Below the pieces are notes generated by a model. It did not search any database. It was not told the origin of the DNA and worked only from the letters and a program-made list of their open reading frames with translations. Below, piece after piece: positions 17,917 to 26,225 of a stretch of 64,000 nt of DNA. Each line of letters opens with the position of its first letter. Within the stretch, counting starts at the first letter, position 1. The translations under genes and the position numbers were made by a program. This stretch comes from Micromonospora gifhornensis (GTDB lineage: Bacteria > Actinomycetota > Actinomycetes > Mycobacteriales > Micromonosporaceae): the NCBI RefSeq assembly GCF_016863515.1, contig NZ_BOPA01000040.1, positions 1 to 64,000 of the forward strand, given 5' to 3'.

Positions 17917-19221
17917 TTACCGCGGGATGAGCATCAACACCGCTCCGTCGTCGGAGACAGCGGTGACATCGTCGCCGGGCTCACGGCTCGCCACATCACG
18001 CTCCTGTGCGCGCTGGCCGGCTACTCGCCTCTGGGCCTCGATGACCCTGTCCGCGTCGCGGTCGGCAAGCGCTTCGTCCACCTCCGCGGCCAAGCCGAAC
18101 ACCACCTCCAACTCTCCGCCCGGCAGCGTGATCAGATTGCGGACGCCCACAACGTCCAGACCGCCACGGGTCTGGCGCTCGACCCGCTGCGGTCGTGCCC
18201 GCACATCCCGATCCAGGTTGGCCCGAAACACCGGAGGTGCCCACCGCCGAAACGCATAGTCGTTACCGGCGAAATCGGCGAGGCTGGCCCACGAAGCTTG
18301 CATCCCCGCCCCCACCAGGTCCTCCGCCGACAACGGCGCTCCCTCATCCATGTCGACGTGAACAATCCGCTCGAACGCCTCACGCTCAACGTGGACCTCC
18401 GCCGCGTCCCCGAACGGCTCCGGCAGCTTCACCGGATCAGTCGCCGACTCGTGGTGCCCACGGCGTCCGGGAGACAGCTCCAGCGCCCTGCAATACACCC
18501 AGTCGTCCGCCAAGACCGTACCGACGGCAAGCCCGGGAGGTTGGCGACTCTCGACAGCTACACCGCGCAACTGCACACAAGCCGACGCCAACTGGTCCAG
18601 GCCATACCTCCAGCCCTTGGTGCCTTTGCATTCGACCACCGCGTAGTGGTACCGGTCTTCGCTACCCGGGCTCTCCGCGATCAGGAGATAGTCCGGACGC
18701 CGTCGCCCCCGCTGCACGACGGATGAGGTAACCCCGCCGACCCTGATGACGCCACTGGACAGCGCAACGTCGATGTCGATGACACCGGTAGTCGTGGCGC
18801 CGGGCCAACGAGCGGCCATCCATTCCTGCGCCCGGTGCACGGCAAACCCGATGCCCAGTTCCTCGGAGGTGACCCTCCGCTGGTTCCCGACGATCCGCCG
18901 GCCCGCGGACGACAGACACAGATACCCGTCCGAGTCCGAATCGAACAAACCCAGGTACCGCAGCAGTGACCAGTGCCGGTGCGCCTCATACAGATCTGTC
19001 TGATATTGCGGCTTCGTCGCCACCGCCAGCCGAAGCAGTACATCCAACGGCCGCACCGCCGCCTCGCCATCGAGTGCGGGCACGTCCCGCACACCAAGGT
19101 CGTCATCGGCGTACGCCTGCACGTCAGCGCAGAGTTGGGCATCGCTAACGCCGAAGTACGTCCAAGGCTGGGCAACGATGTCGAGTGCTCGCCGTAGATC
19201 CACCCTTGGCATTCTGCCCAT
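17917..19221 (-). CDS. PD-(D/E)XK nuclease-like protein
   Basis: 434 aa from the ATG at 19221 (alternative ATG at 19212; the longer frame would need TTG at 19230). Around residues 170-200 the pattern RRPDYLLI, a beta strand, then YAVVECKGTKG gives Asp...Glu-Cys-Lys, the core of PD-(D/E)XK nucleases. A Gln in the following helix (GLDQLASACVQL) also fits. The N-terminal 150 residues look like a winged-helix-type DNA-binding region. Such architecture occurs in restriction-like endonucleases and in uncharacterised actinobacterial proteins. It stands alone, with the lipoprotein gene divergent at 19373. The catalytic call rests on a short motif. Confidence 0.6.
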   Translation of the reverse strand: MGRMPRVDLRRALDIVAQPWTYFGVSDAQLCADVQAYADDDLGVRDVPALDGEAAVRPLDVLLRLAVATKPQYQTDLYEAHRHWSLLRYLGLFDSDSDGYLCLSSAGRRIVGNQRRVTSEELGIGFAVHRAQEWMAARWPGATTTGVIDIDVALSSGVIRVGGVTSSVVQRGRRRPDYLLIAESPGSEDRYHYAVVECKGTKGWRYGLDQLASACVQLRGVAVESRQPPGLAVGTVLADDWVYCRALELSPGRRGHHESATDPVKLPEPFGDAAEVHVEREAFERIVHVDMDEGAPLSAEDLVGAGMQASWASLADFAGNDYAFRRWAPPVFRANLDRDVRARPQRVERQTRGGLDVVGVRNLITLPGGELEVVFGLAAEVDEALADRDADRVIEAQRRVAGQRAQERDVASREPGDDVTAVSDDGAVLMLIPR

Positions 19222-19372
19222 CGCCGACAACCGCCGGTGTTCCCCGCCGGCCCGGACGGCTCCGCGCCCCGCATCGGTGGATCGAGGCTGAGGTTTGCTC
19301 TGGCCGGTTGGGCAACCCAGAGGCGTCGTTTCGCTATGGTCGTCGGCGGCTTGACAATTCTATTGTGCTGGC

Positions 19373-21223
19373 ATGTGGGTGAGTGCCAAGTCTGCGGGCT
19401 CGCGATTGGTCGTCTTGGTCGCGGCGACGAGCCTGGTGGCGACGCTCGCCGTCGGTTGCACCGGCCGAGAGGCTCCGAAGGCCGTCGGTGAGCACACGGC
19501 TCAGGCGCACGCTGGGTCCCCGACCGTGCTCTCGGTGGCGGGGGTGACGGTGAGGTTGCCCGAGGGTGCGGTGGTCGAGGGCACGGCCGCCAAGCTCACC
19601 GTCAGTGACGCCGATGGCCTGCCCGAGGTTCCGGACGGTATCAGCGTCATTGGCCACAGCGTCTCGGTGGAGGTGCCTGGCGGTATCGCCAAGCCTGCGA
19701 CTGTCACCTTCCCGGCGTCTGCCGAGATCGCGGACCAATCCTTGCACCCGGTCGTCGTCTGGCAGGACAGCGCCGGCGGGTGGCGATGGGCGCCCACAAC
19801 GTACGACGTGGACCAGCGCACCGTATCTGCAGAGGTGGACCACTTCTCGCTCGGGTTCCTCGGCGGCATCGACGTCAAGAAATGGGCAAGTGACCGCTGG
19901 AACTCGTTCCGCAACTACATCACTGGCCGAGCGGGGGTGGCCCAGCCGCGGTGTGGTGATGAAGCCGCAGCTCGCACCGGAGGCATCGAGGTCACCAGCG
20001 GCAGCGGAGATCGGGTCAAATGGTGTTTCGGCATCCACAGCGGACGCCGCGTGCTCAAGATCGCGAACAACACCCGGACGTACCTGCAGATGACCTATCC
20101 GGCGAGCTGGAAGGTCATAGACGGCGCGTCGGTGAGCTTCGATGCCGGCACGGCCGCCCGGGCGATCGGCGCGGCGGTGTCGATACCCCGGGGGACAGCG
20201 GCCCGCATCGTGGACGGCGGCGACACGTTGACCCTCGCCGTTCCCGCTGGCGCGTCGGGCCGGGTGACGACGGAGACGTCGGTCGTCGCGTGGCTGGTCT
20301 CCGGCATCGCCTTCGGTATTGAGACCTACGCAGCCGTCGCTAAGGCGGCCGGAAGCACCCTCGAAAAGGAAGCCAAGAGCGCCGTCGACCGGTTCGCCGT
20401 GCTGCTCGGCGCCACCGGTCAAGCTGCCTCCGAACTCGACGTACTCAAAAGCTGCCTTAAGGGCGGAAAGGGCCTCCTCAAACTCGATAGCGCCAAGGTG
20501 GCGTGGGACGTTCTCGAGCTCGCTTGGGGCTGTGTGCCGGCCTACATGAAGTCTCAGCTCGAAGACGTCAAGATTTTCGCCGTCGGCGTAATCTTGTCGA
20601 TGGTCGGTTCGCTCGTCGGTGCCATCCTGACCGCCGTGCATCTTCTGGTCACTGGCGCCCGCGATCTCTGGGACCACATCGCGAGTCTCGGTGGGAAGAG
20701 CGACGCCATCTACAACATCACAATCGCCGATCCGTCTGTCTCCGAGCCAATGACGTCGGCGGCACTCGTCGCCTACATCAAGGCAGGCAAAAAGGCCAAC
20801 ACTTCGGCCTACGCCGAGGGTGCCTACGGACCGGATCAACCGTACTACCCCAGCCCCGGGAGGCTCCTCTTCACGACGCCGAGCGGCAACATGATGTGCG
20901 TACTCTCCGGGAGCAACAAGACAGACGCGGGCATCTCATGCTACATCGAAGACTTTTCGTTTAAGCTGCCGCCTAGGAATTGTGGAAACATCGCGTATGT
21001 GCCCAATATCATTGGCGTAAGTCGCAAGGATGGCCCGTCTCAAGGAATTTGCACTGGCGGGGTGCCGTTCCAATTCTACAGCAATAAAATTCCCTACGGC
21101 AGCTCAATCATTGACGGCCCTGTCGGGTGTCGGAGCGGACAGCCGTTTCTTGCGTGCGCCGATCTCACAACAGGTCAAGGATTTGTTGTCAACAGAAAAA
21201 TGTTCCGCATGTACGGCAGATGA
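19373..21223 (+). CDS. Secreted lipoprotein with C-terminal DUF6636-like domain
   Basis: 616 aa. A signal sequence ends in a lipobox (LVATLAVGC), so the mature protein should be lipid-anchored outside the membrane. Residues 45-170 contain Ig-like beta strands (VTVRLPEGAVVEGTAAKLT). A hydrophobic stretch near 410-440 (FAVGVILSMVGSLVGAILTA) could insert in a membrane. The last ~110 residues start LLFTTPSGNMMCVLSG and are Cys-rich, as in DUF6636-type secreted domains. From about 20945 the DNA is clearly more A+T-rich than the first part, which suggests that this domain came from another source. The ATG lies 17 nt after a TTGACA at 19351. Monocistronic; function unknown. Confidence 0.75.
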   Translation: MWVSAKSAGSRLVVLVAATSLVATLAVGCTGREAPKAVGEHTAQAHAGSPTVLSVAGVTVRLPEGAVVEGTAAKLTVSDADGLPEVPDGISVIGHSVSVEVPGGIAKPATVTFPASAEIADQSLHPVVVWQDSAGGWRWAPTTYDVDQRTVSAEVDHFSLGFLGGIDVKKWASDRWNSFRNYITGRAGVAQPRCGDEAAARTGGIEVTSGSGDRVKWCFGIHSGRRVLKIANNTRTYLQMTYPASWKVIDGASVSFDAGTAARAIGAAVSIPRGTAARIVDGGDTLTLAVPAGASGRVTTETSVVAWLVSGIAFGIETYAAVAKAAGSTLEKEAKSAVDRFAVLLGATGQAASELDVLKSCLKGGKGLLKLDSAKVAWDVLELAWGCVPAYMKSQLEDVKIFAVGVILSMVGSLVGAILTAVHLLVTGARDLWDHIASLGGKSDAIYNITIADPSVSEPMTSAALVAYIKAGKKANTSAYAEGAYGPDQPYYPSPGRLLFTTPSGNMMCVLSGSNKTDAGISCYIEDFSFKLPPRNCGNIAYVPNIIGVSRKDGPSQGICTGGVPFQFYSNKIPYGSSIIDGPVGCRSGQPFLACADLTTGQGFVVNRKMFRMYGR

Positions 21224-21340
21224 TGAAAGGTGCGGCGTCGGCAGAACCAGGTACGCCGGCGCGGCCTCGTTGCCTCGTTAACCTCGATCCGTCAGAGGGT
21301 TCTTGCTCCCTGCCTGACTGTTTCGGCTTCGCTGTTCTGT

Positions 21341-21354
21341 CCGCCTTTTGGCGG
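21341..21354. terminator. Short inverted repeat after lipoprotein gene
   Basis: A 5-bp stem CCGCC with a TTTT loop and GGCGG closing. It lies in the 284-bp gap between two convergent genes, the lipoprotein gene ending at 21223 and the GGCT-HEPN gene ending at 21508. The stem is short and there is no T tract, so terminator function is tentative. Confidence 0.3.
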
Positions 21355-21507
21355 GTGTGGGATCACCACGTGTCGCTGTGGACGCGTGAGGTCGCCGGGC
21401 CTCGGGGCGTTCTGCTGGTTGGTGCGGGGTGCTGCGGGTCAGGTGGTCAGTGGTAGCCGGCCGAGGCGTTCCTCCTCGGTGTCTCGACTCGGCACAGTGG
21501 AGAAGCC

Positions 21508-22434
21508 TCACCTCAGCCCTCGGAATTGCGCATAGATTGGTCCTAGCATCCGATCGTCGCTCGCGAATCTCTGCCGCGCCGCGTCAGTCAGAGGTAGCTG
21601 ACTGGAAAGTAGCCGGCGCAGGGTGTCGTGGAGGCCAACGATGCTCCGTTCTACAAGGCTGAAGTCGCTATACGCGGCCTTACCGCGGTGCGAGAGGTTA
21701 CTTCGGACCCGGTACCAGGCATCGAATGACCTCCGGCCGGGAGCACGCTGTCGCTGCCTCGGGTCTCGGCTATCGCTGACCTCGATCGATGGCGGTTTCG
21801 CCGTCTCGACGGCCTCAACGGCGGCACGGACGTCTCGAAGTCTGCGCAACCGATCGCCCGGGTCAATAGTCGGGCCGAAGACGAGGGCGGTGTACCTTTC
21901 GAGCACTGTGCACAGCGTGAGGTACGTGCCCTGGATCGGGAGAAACGCGTCCCAGAAGCCTTCCATGTCGGCGGGCATGGGCCTGACGCTCTCGAAGTGA
22001 CGTTTGGCGATAGCAAAGATGCCGTCCAGTCCACCACGGAACAAGGGATCATCGGCAGATGACCATTGCTGCTCGTGTGGCTGCGGCTTCCCCCTCCTTG
22101 GACCACGGCCAACGTACACCCAGGCGTCGACCTCATCCCCCGTCTCGGTCCTTGCCCTTACCCCCCGCTCGATGTACAGGGCGTCACCCTCGTACGCCCG
22201 AACCTTGTGTCGGAGGACGTCTGCGCCCTCGATCGTTGACGCGCTGAGCAGGTCGCCTCGGACGCAGCCACCGCGGACCTCGGTGATGAACGGGAGCCCG
22301 TCGCGCACGTAGAGGCCAAATCCCGTGACCTCCGCACGATCAATCCGCGACACCAAAGGCGCTACCTGCCGGTGGGCCAGTTCGCTAGGGCGAAGACTGC
22401 CGTAGACGAAAATCGCTTTCGGGGTGTCGGACAC
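21508..22434 (-). CDS. GGCT/AIG2-like domain fused to HEPN-like domain
   Basis: 308 aa from a GTG at 22434 (the open frame runs to 22494). The N-terminal half starts AIFVYGSLRPSELAH, the substrate-loop motif of gamma-glutamylcyclotransferase/AIG2 proteins, and continues through VRAYEGDALYIERGVRA. The C-terminal half (about 155-290) is helical and contains WYRVRSNLSHRGKAAYSDF: Arg244 and His249 form an Rx4H motif typical of HEPN RNases, followed by the family's Asp/Phe region. The fusion suggests an RNase-like or toxin-related protein with a GGCT regulator. The GGCT catalytic Glu is not certain. Monocistronic, no partner antitoxin seen. Confidence 0.65.
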   Translation of the reverse strand: MSDTPKAIFVYGSLRPSELAHRQVAPLVSRIDRAEVTGFGLYVRDGLPFITEVRGGCVRGDLLSASTIEGADVLRHKVRAYEGDALYIERGVRARTETGDEVDAWVYVGRGPRRGKPQPHEQQWSSADDPLFRGGLDGIFAIAKRHFESVRPMPADMEGFWDAFLPIQGTYLTLCTVLERYTALVFGPTIDPGDRLRRLRDVRAAVEAVETAKPPSIEVSDSRDPRQRQRAPGRRSFDAWYRVRSNLSHRGKAAYSDFSLVERSIVGLHDTLRRLLSSQLPLTDAARQRFASDDRMLGPIYAQFRGLR

Positions 22435-22689
22435 GAGCCGAAGTTTGCCACGGCCGAAGGATCGGTCATGATGGGTGTGCCCCCGCACACCCAATTTGCC
22501 GCCGGCACTCGCTCCACTTGCGCTGCTTCAGGATCCCCCCAGGGCAGGAGGACGTGGCGCAACCGCTCCTCGCCGGTCTCGTCTACCCCCGTCACCATGG
22601 CCACCCGGGTCATGGCGGCCATCGCCCCGGGTCCGGGCGCTCGTCAGGCGGAGTGGCATGACTGCAGCGCACCCGCGCGGGGCGCTTCG

Positions 22690-23158
22690 TCAGAACCTGT
22701 AGTAGCCGCCGTCTCGGTGCCAGCCCCAGTCGTGCTCGGTCACATCGGGGAACAGGACCAGCTCGATCTCGCGGAACCGCCCGCGCCAGGCCGGGTCACC
22801 GACCAGTTCCGCGAAGTCCGGGCCGTGGTGCAGGGCGTCCAGCGTCTCCCGAACGCTGGACCTGGCTGCGTCATTGTCAGCGACGCGGGCCAACTGGTCG
22901 ATGGCCGCCTCGAAGTCCCCCCGCAACGCGTGCACGCAGGGCGAGGTTGAAGTACCCGATGAAGTGATCTGGCTTCATCAGCACCGGAACCTGCGTGTAC
23001 AGCGGCAGTGCCCCGTCCGAGTCGCCAACGCTGCCGTAGTAGAAGCCGAGCTGGTTGATCGACATGAACCATGTCGGTGCCAGGTACAGCAGGCGAGACA
23101 GGCCCAGCCAGAGCCGAGCGTACGCGCCATCGACGCTGGAATACGGACGGCGACGCAA
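22690..23158 (-). pseudogene. TPR-containing protein, frameshifted
   Basis: Two overlapping frames join into one tetratricopeptide-type sequence. The upstream part (23158 to about 22925) reads LGFYYGSVGDSDGALPLYTQ and PDHFIGYFNLAL. The downstream part (22935 to 22690) reads MHALRGDFEAAIDQLARVAD and ends in WGWHRDGGYYRF. One base change near 22925-22935 would restore a continuous TPR array. The 5 prime end is also missing. It lies next to the integrase end of the conjugative element, where chromosomal genes are often broken. Confidence 0.6.
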
Positions 23159-23208
23159 GCGGGAGTGTCCCGTGCAAGCTGCTGCCCGTTCGCGCGGGGG
23201 TAATGCAA

Positions 23209-23544
23209 TCAGCTCTTCCGGGTGCTCCCCTGGCCTCGGTCCTTTCTTGCTGCTGCTGATCGCTCTGCCAGTTGCAGCATGTACGCCTTCCGCGCGTGTT
23301 GCGCCATGACGCTGCGGACTTCGGCGGGAAGAGTGCCGTCGGGATCGACTTGGCGTTCGAACCGGTCAAGGAAGGCCTTGGTGCCGGCTGCGGTTCGGGC
23401 GGCGCGATCGGCCGTGTTGGCCCAGGAGACGTGCGCGGCGATGCGTGCTCGACGGCGACGTTGCTCTGGTGTCAGGCCAGCAGGCCGCCGGTCTCCCCCG
23501 CCTTCGGGTTTCTGGTGGACGTCATCGAGGTCAGACACGTTCAC
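23209..23544 (-). CDS. Small integrase-associated hypothetical protein
   Basis: 111 aa, strongly basic and helical, with AGLTPEQRRRRARIAAHVSW near residue 23 and ARKAYMLQLAERSAAARK near the C-terminus. It overlaps the integrase stop by 14 nt and so is probably translated from the same message. Its position directly after a tyrosine recombinase gene suggests an accessory or regulatory partner of integration; that is inferred from location only. No helix-turn-helix could be confirmed by eye. Confidence 0.6.
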   Translation of the reverse strand: MNVSDLDDVHQKPEGGGDRRPAGLTPEQRRRRARIAAHVSWANTADRAARTAAGTKAFLDRFERQVDPDGTLPAEVRSVMAQHARKAYMLQLAERSAAARKDRGQGSTRKS

Positions 23545-24193
23545 CGATCCCCATCCGCGCCTGCACGTGCTGGGCCCGTTCGGCGGCGGCGCTGGCCCCG
23601 TAGTGGCGGGGCATGTCGTCGGAGGTCCAGCCGAGCAGCAGCATCAGGTCGCCGGTGTCTCCCCCGGCCAGCTTCCACTCGTGTGCGTAGGTGTGCCGCC
23701 ACCGGTGAGCGTGCACACCTTTGACTCCGGCGCGTTGGCCGCGGCGTTTGAGCATGAGTTTGATGCCGTTGGCGGCCAAGGGCTGCGCGCCGCGTACGGC
23801 GAGCCATAGGTCGGGCAGGCTGACGGCGCGGTGGCTGCTGCGGGCGCGGAGGTAGCGGCTGACCGAGCGGGCGGTCTTGGGTCCCAGTCGGACTCGTCGG
23901 TCTTTGGCGCCCTTGCCGTGGTAGTGCACGGTGTCGAGCGACAGGTCGACGTCGGCGAGTTGCAGGTTCGCTACCTCGGACAGGCGTGCGCCGGTGTTGG
24001 CCAGTATCCGGATGATCGCTTCGTCGCGAATCTGGACGAAGTCTCGTCCCTTGCAGCTGTCGAGCAGCTTCTTGGTGTCCTCGTCGCGGATGATCGGGAT
24101 TAGCTTGACCGTTGTCTTTGGTTGCCGCACTCGCAGCATCGGGGATTGGTCGATTTCCTCCTCGTCCAGCGCCAACCATTTGAAGAACGGGAG
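23531..24193 (-). pseudogene. Tyrosine integrase, 3 prime (catalytic) fragment, disrupted by IS3
   Basis: About 220 residues from FFKWLALDEEEID to the stop. The catalytic signature of tyrosine recombinases is visible: Arg in NTGARLSEV, Lys in KGAKDRRVRL, HAHRWRHTYAH for the His-x-x-Arg pair, and HYGASAAAERAQHV with the late His and the nucleophile position occupied by HY. In XerC/D-like proteins the Tyr follows that His closely, which fits HYGAS. The 5 prime part of the gene is 1.3 kb away on the other side of an IS3 element. The protein would otherwise be about 320 aa, the usual size for ICE integrases. Confidence 0.85.
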
Positions 24194-24262
24194 TTGCCCC
24201 CTGGTCCTGGACACTTGAGCCTTGGATCGTGATGGTCTGGGGAGATCAGGAGTCCCTGACAG

Positions 24263-24574
24263 ATGGTGATGAAGCATTACCCCGCTGAGTTCAAGGCCGA
24301 TGCGGTCGTGTTGTACCGGTCTCGGCCGGGGGCGACGATCGCGCAGATCGCTGACGATCTCGGGGTCAACCGGGAGACGCTGCGGAGTTGGGTCCGCGCT
24401 GATGATCAGTGTCGGGGCGCTGCTGGGTCGGCCGCGTCGGCGGCGGGGCCGCAGGCGGGCGGCTCGGTCGAGGATGAGAACGCCGCGTTGCGCCGGCGGA
24501 TCCGGGAGTTGGAGGAAGAGCGGGACATTCTGCGGAAGGCGGCCCGGTATTTCGCCGGGGAGACGCGCTGGTGA
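24263..24574 (+). CDS. IS3-family transposase OrfA
   Basis: 103 aa. The N-terminal half is a helix-turn-helix (YPAEFKADAVVLYRSR, TIAQIADDLGVNRETLRSWV) that binds the IS ends. The C-terminal half is a leucine-zipper-like coiled coil (DENAALRRRIRELEEERDIL). AGGAG lies 10 nt before the ATG at 24263. The stop at 24572 overlaps the GTG start of OrfB, so OrfB is made by coupling or by a -1 shift, as usual in IS3 elements. Confidence 0.85.
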   Translation: MVMKHYPAEFKADAVVLYRSRPGATIAQIADDLGVNRETLRSWVRADDQCRGAAGSAASAAGPQAGGSVEDENAALRRRIRELEEERDILRKAARYFAGETRW

Positions 24575-25470
24575 ACCGCTTCCAGTTCGTCGCCGACCAT
24601 CAGCAGCGCTACGGCGTGAAGCGGTTGTGTCAGATCATCGGGGTGTCCCGCTCGAGCTACTACTACTGGCGGTCGGCCGCTGCGGCGCGGGCCGCCCGCG
24701 ACGCTGCGGACGCGGCTCTCGCGGGCCGGATCCGGGCGGTGCACACGGCTCACGACGGCACCTACGGGGCGCCGAGGATCACTGCTGAACTGCACGATGC
24801 CGGACTGCGGATCAACCGCAAGCGGGTCGCGCGGGTGATGCGCCGCTTCGGCGTGCAGGGCCTGCGGCTACGCCGCAGGGTGCGCACGACGGTGCCGGAC
24901 CCGGCCGCGGCGAAGGCCCCGGACCTGATCGGCCGTGACTTCACCGCCGGGCAGCCGAACCAGCGCTACGTCGGCAACATCACGTATCTGCCGGTCGGCG
25001 ACCGGGGCTTCCTCTACCTGGCCACCGTCATCGACATGCACTCCCGCCGTCTCGCCGGCTGGGCGATCGCCGACCACATGCGCACCGACCTGGTCATCGA
25101 CGCCCTCCACGCCGCCCAGCGCACCCGGGGCAGCCTGCACGGGGCGATCATGCACACGGACCACGGAGCCCAATACACCTCCCGAGCGTTCGCGGAGGCC
25201 TGCACCACGGCCGGGGTCCGGCAATCGATGAGCGCGGTCGGTAGCTCCGCCGACAACGCGGCCGCGGAATCGTTCAACGCCACCTTCAAACGCGAAACCC
25301 TGCAAGGCCGCCGCGCCTTCACCGACGAACGCGAAGCACGACTCACCGCGTTCCGCTGGCTACACCGCTACAACACCATCCGCCGCCACTCCCGGCTCGG
25401 ACAACAGCCACCGATCACCTACGAGAAGAACACCCTGCCAGCGCCAGCTACGCTGGCCCCCGCCGCATAA
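24571..25470 (+). CDS. IS3-family transposase OrfB with altered first catalytic residue
   Basis: 299 aa with an HTH_21 region (DGTYGAPRITAELHDAGLRI) and an rve integrase core. The core normally has a DDE triad. Here the first position reads YVGNITYLP instead of the usual VGDITYLP, a GAC to AAC change at 24976. The second Asp (MHTDHGAQYTS) and the Glu (DNAAAESFNATFKRE) are intact. If the assignment is right, this copy should be unable to transpose by itself. Starts at GTG 24571, overlapping orfA. Confidence 0.85.
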   Translation: MNRFQFVADHQQRYGVKRLCQIIGVSRSSYYYWRSAAAARAARDAADAALAGRIRAVHTAHDGTYGAPRITAELHDAGLRINRKRVARVMRRFGVQGLRLRRRVRTTVPDPAAAKAPDLIGRDFTAGQPNQRYVGNITYLPVGDRGFLYLATVIDMHSRRLAGWAIADHMRTDLVIDALHAAQRTRGSLHGAIMHTDHGAQYTSRAFAEACTTAGVRQSMSAVGSSADNAAAESFNATFKRETLQGRRAFTDEREARLTAFRWLHRYNTIRRHSRLGQQPPITYEKNTLPAPATLAPAA

Positions 25471-25499
25471 ACCCCGTGTCCAGGATCAGGGGTCAAGCC

Positions 25500-25803
25500 C
25501 CAACTGTTGCAGGGACTTGTGCTTGTTGAGCGCGGTCGACGCCGACCGGGTCTGCACCATCCACGCCTGGAACTCCTCGACATGGCGTCGGGTGACTGCT
25601 GTGGGTGTGGCTACCGCTTCCCTGCCACCGGGTTGAGAGGTGTGGTCGGTGAGGTATCGGCACAGTTGAGCGGCGGCCAGCAGGTAGTTGTACCGGGTGG
25701 TCGGCGGGTAGTTTCCGGACCTCAGCGAGCGATCCCAGTCGGTGAGGAAGGCAGCCCATGTCGGTGACAGGCCGGCTACCAGCTTGGCAAGGTCCATTTT
25801 CAT
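25500..25803 (-). pseudogene. Tyrosine integrase, 5 prime (core-binding) fragment
   Basis: About 100 residues starting MKMDLAKLVAGLSPTWAAFL. They include the SAM-like core-binding helices (RYNYLLAAAQLCRYLTDH and VEEFQAWMVQTRSASTALN). The frame stays in register up to KHKSLQQ, where the IS3 end begins; the remaining gene resumes at FFKW at 24190. Together both pieces rebuild a normal tyrosine recombinase. The ATG at 25803 is the natural start. Confidence 0.8.
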
Positions 25804-26225
25804 GATGGGGGCACCCGGTACTCTGCGGACTCGGGAGGATTCAGTGCGGCGGGTTGCTGTCTGAAGGAGAGTTCAGGCCAGGCCGCCACGTGGCCGGCGA
25901 GTCCTGCCGCTCACTCATTGCATGCTCGTCAGCGTCTGTAGCGGCTGCCCTTGCTGAACTGCATCGGCCCGAACGGTGCCCAGCGCCTATTAGTTCGGAG
26001 AGATGCAGCGCAGGCCATCTATTGGGCGCGTCGCCGCACTGGCGTCCGAGGGGCCGGCTTGCTGCCGACTTCGTGAAGCGCGTCGTCGAACTCTCCATCG
26101 GGCGGAGGAGTCCACGATCATGGCGGCAGTGACGCTGGAGCCGACTCACGGTGCTTCGTGCCTGCGGCCGCGGCACGGGGTGCCGCGTCGCGACGTGGGA
26201 TCTTGTGCCGCGCTGCACGTCGCGG
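25804..26225. other. Gap with inverted repeats, no clear gene
   Basis: 422 bp between the integrase start and the next gene's stop, which should include the integrase promoter. The open frames here (for example 25841-26233 minus) are Arg/His/Pro-rich and lack a ribosome binding site. The right end holds two hairpins, listed separately. The attachment site of the element could be on the other side of the integrase; none was recognised here. Confidence 0.45.
26169..26224 (-). terminator. Tandem hairpins just after the 26226 gene
   Basis: Hairpin 1 (26189-26224) pairs CGCGACGTG with CACGTCGCG over 9 bp and starts 1 nt after the stop codon of the minus-strand gene ending at 26226. Hairpin 2 (26169-26187) pairs CGCGGCAC with GTGCCGCG around a GGG loop. 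There is no T tract, which is common for actinobacterial terminators. The location supports termination of the upstream minus-strand gene. Confidence 0.55.

Larger units (their letters stand above)
24194..25496 (+). mobile_element. IS3-family insertion sequence
   Basis: The element carries two overlapping ORFs (24263-24574 and 24571-25470). Near-perfect terminal inverted repeats bound it: TTGCCCCCTGGTCCTGGACA at the left and, on the other strand, TTGACCCCTGATCCTGGACA at the right (25496 back to 25477), with 2 mismatches in 20. It is inserted between Gln-Gln and Phe-Phe codons of the integrase gene. A target-site duplication could not be fixed because the exact ends are ambiguous by a few bases. 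Confidence 0.8.

Noticed and set aside
19351..19372. TTGACA as -35 box of the lipoprotein gene
   Set aside because: No acceptable -10 hexamer at 16-19 bp; it would fall on the start codon.
24263..25470. IS3 element as cargo-bearing transposon
   Set aside because: It carries only orfA and orfB between its inverted repeats.
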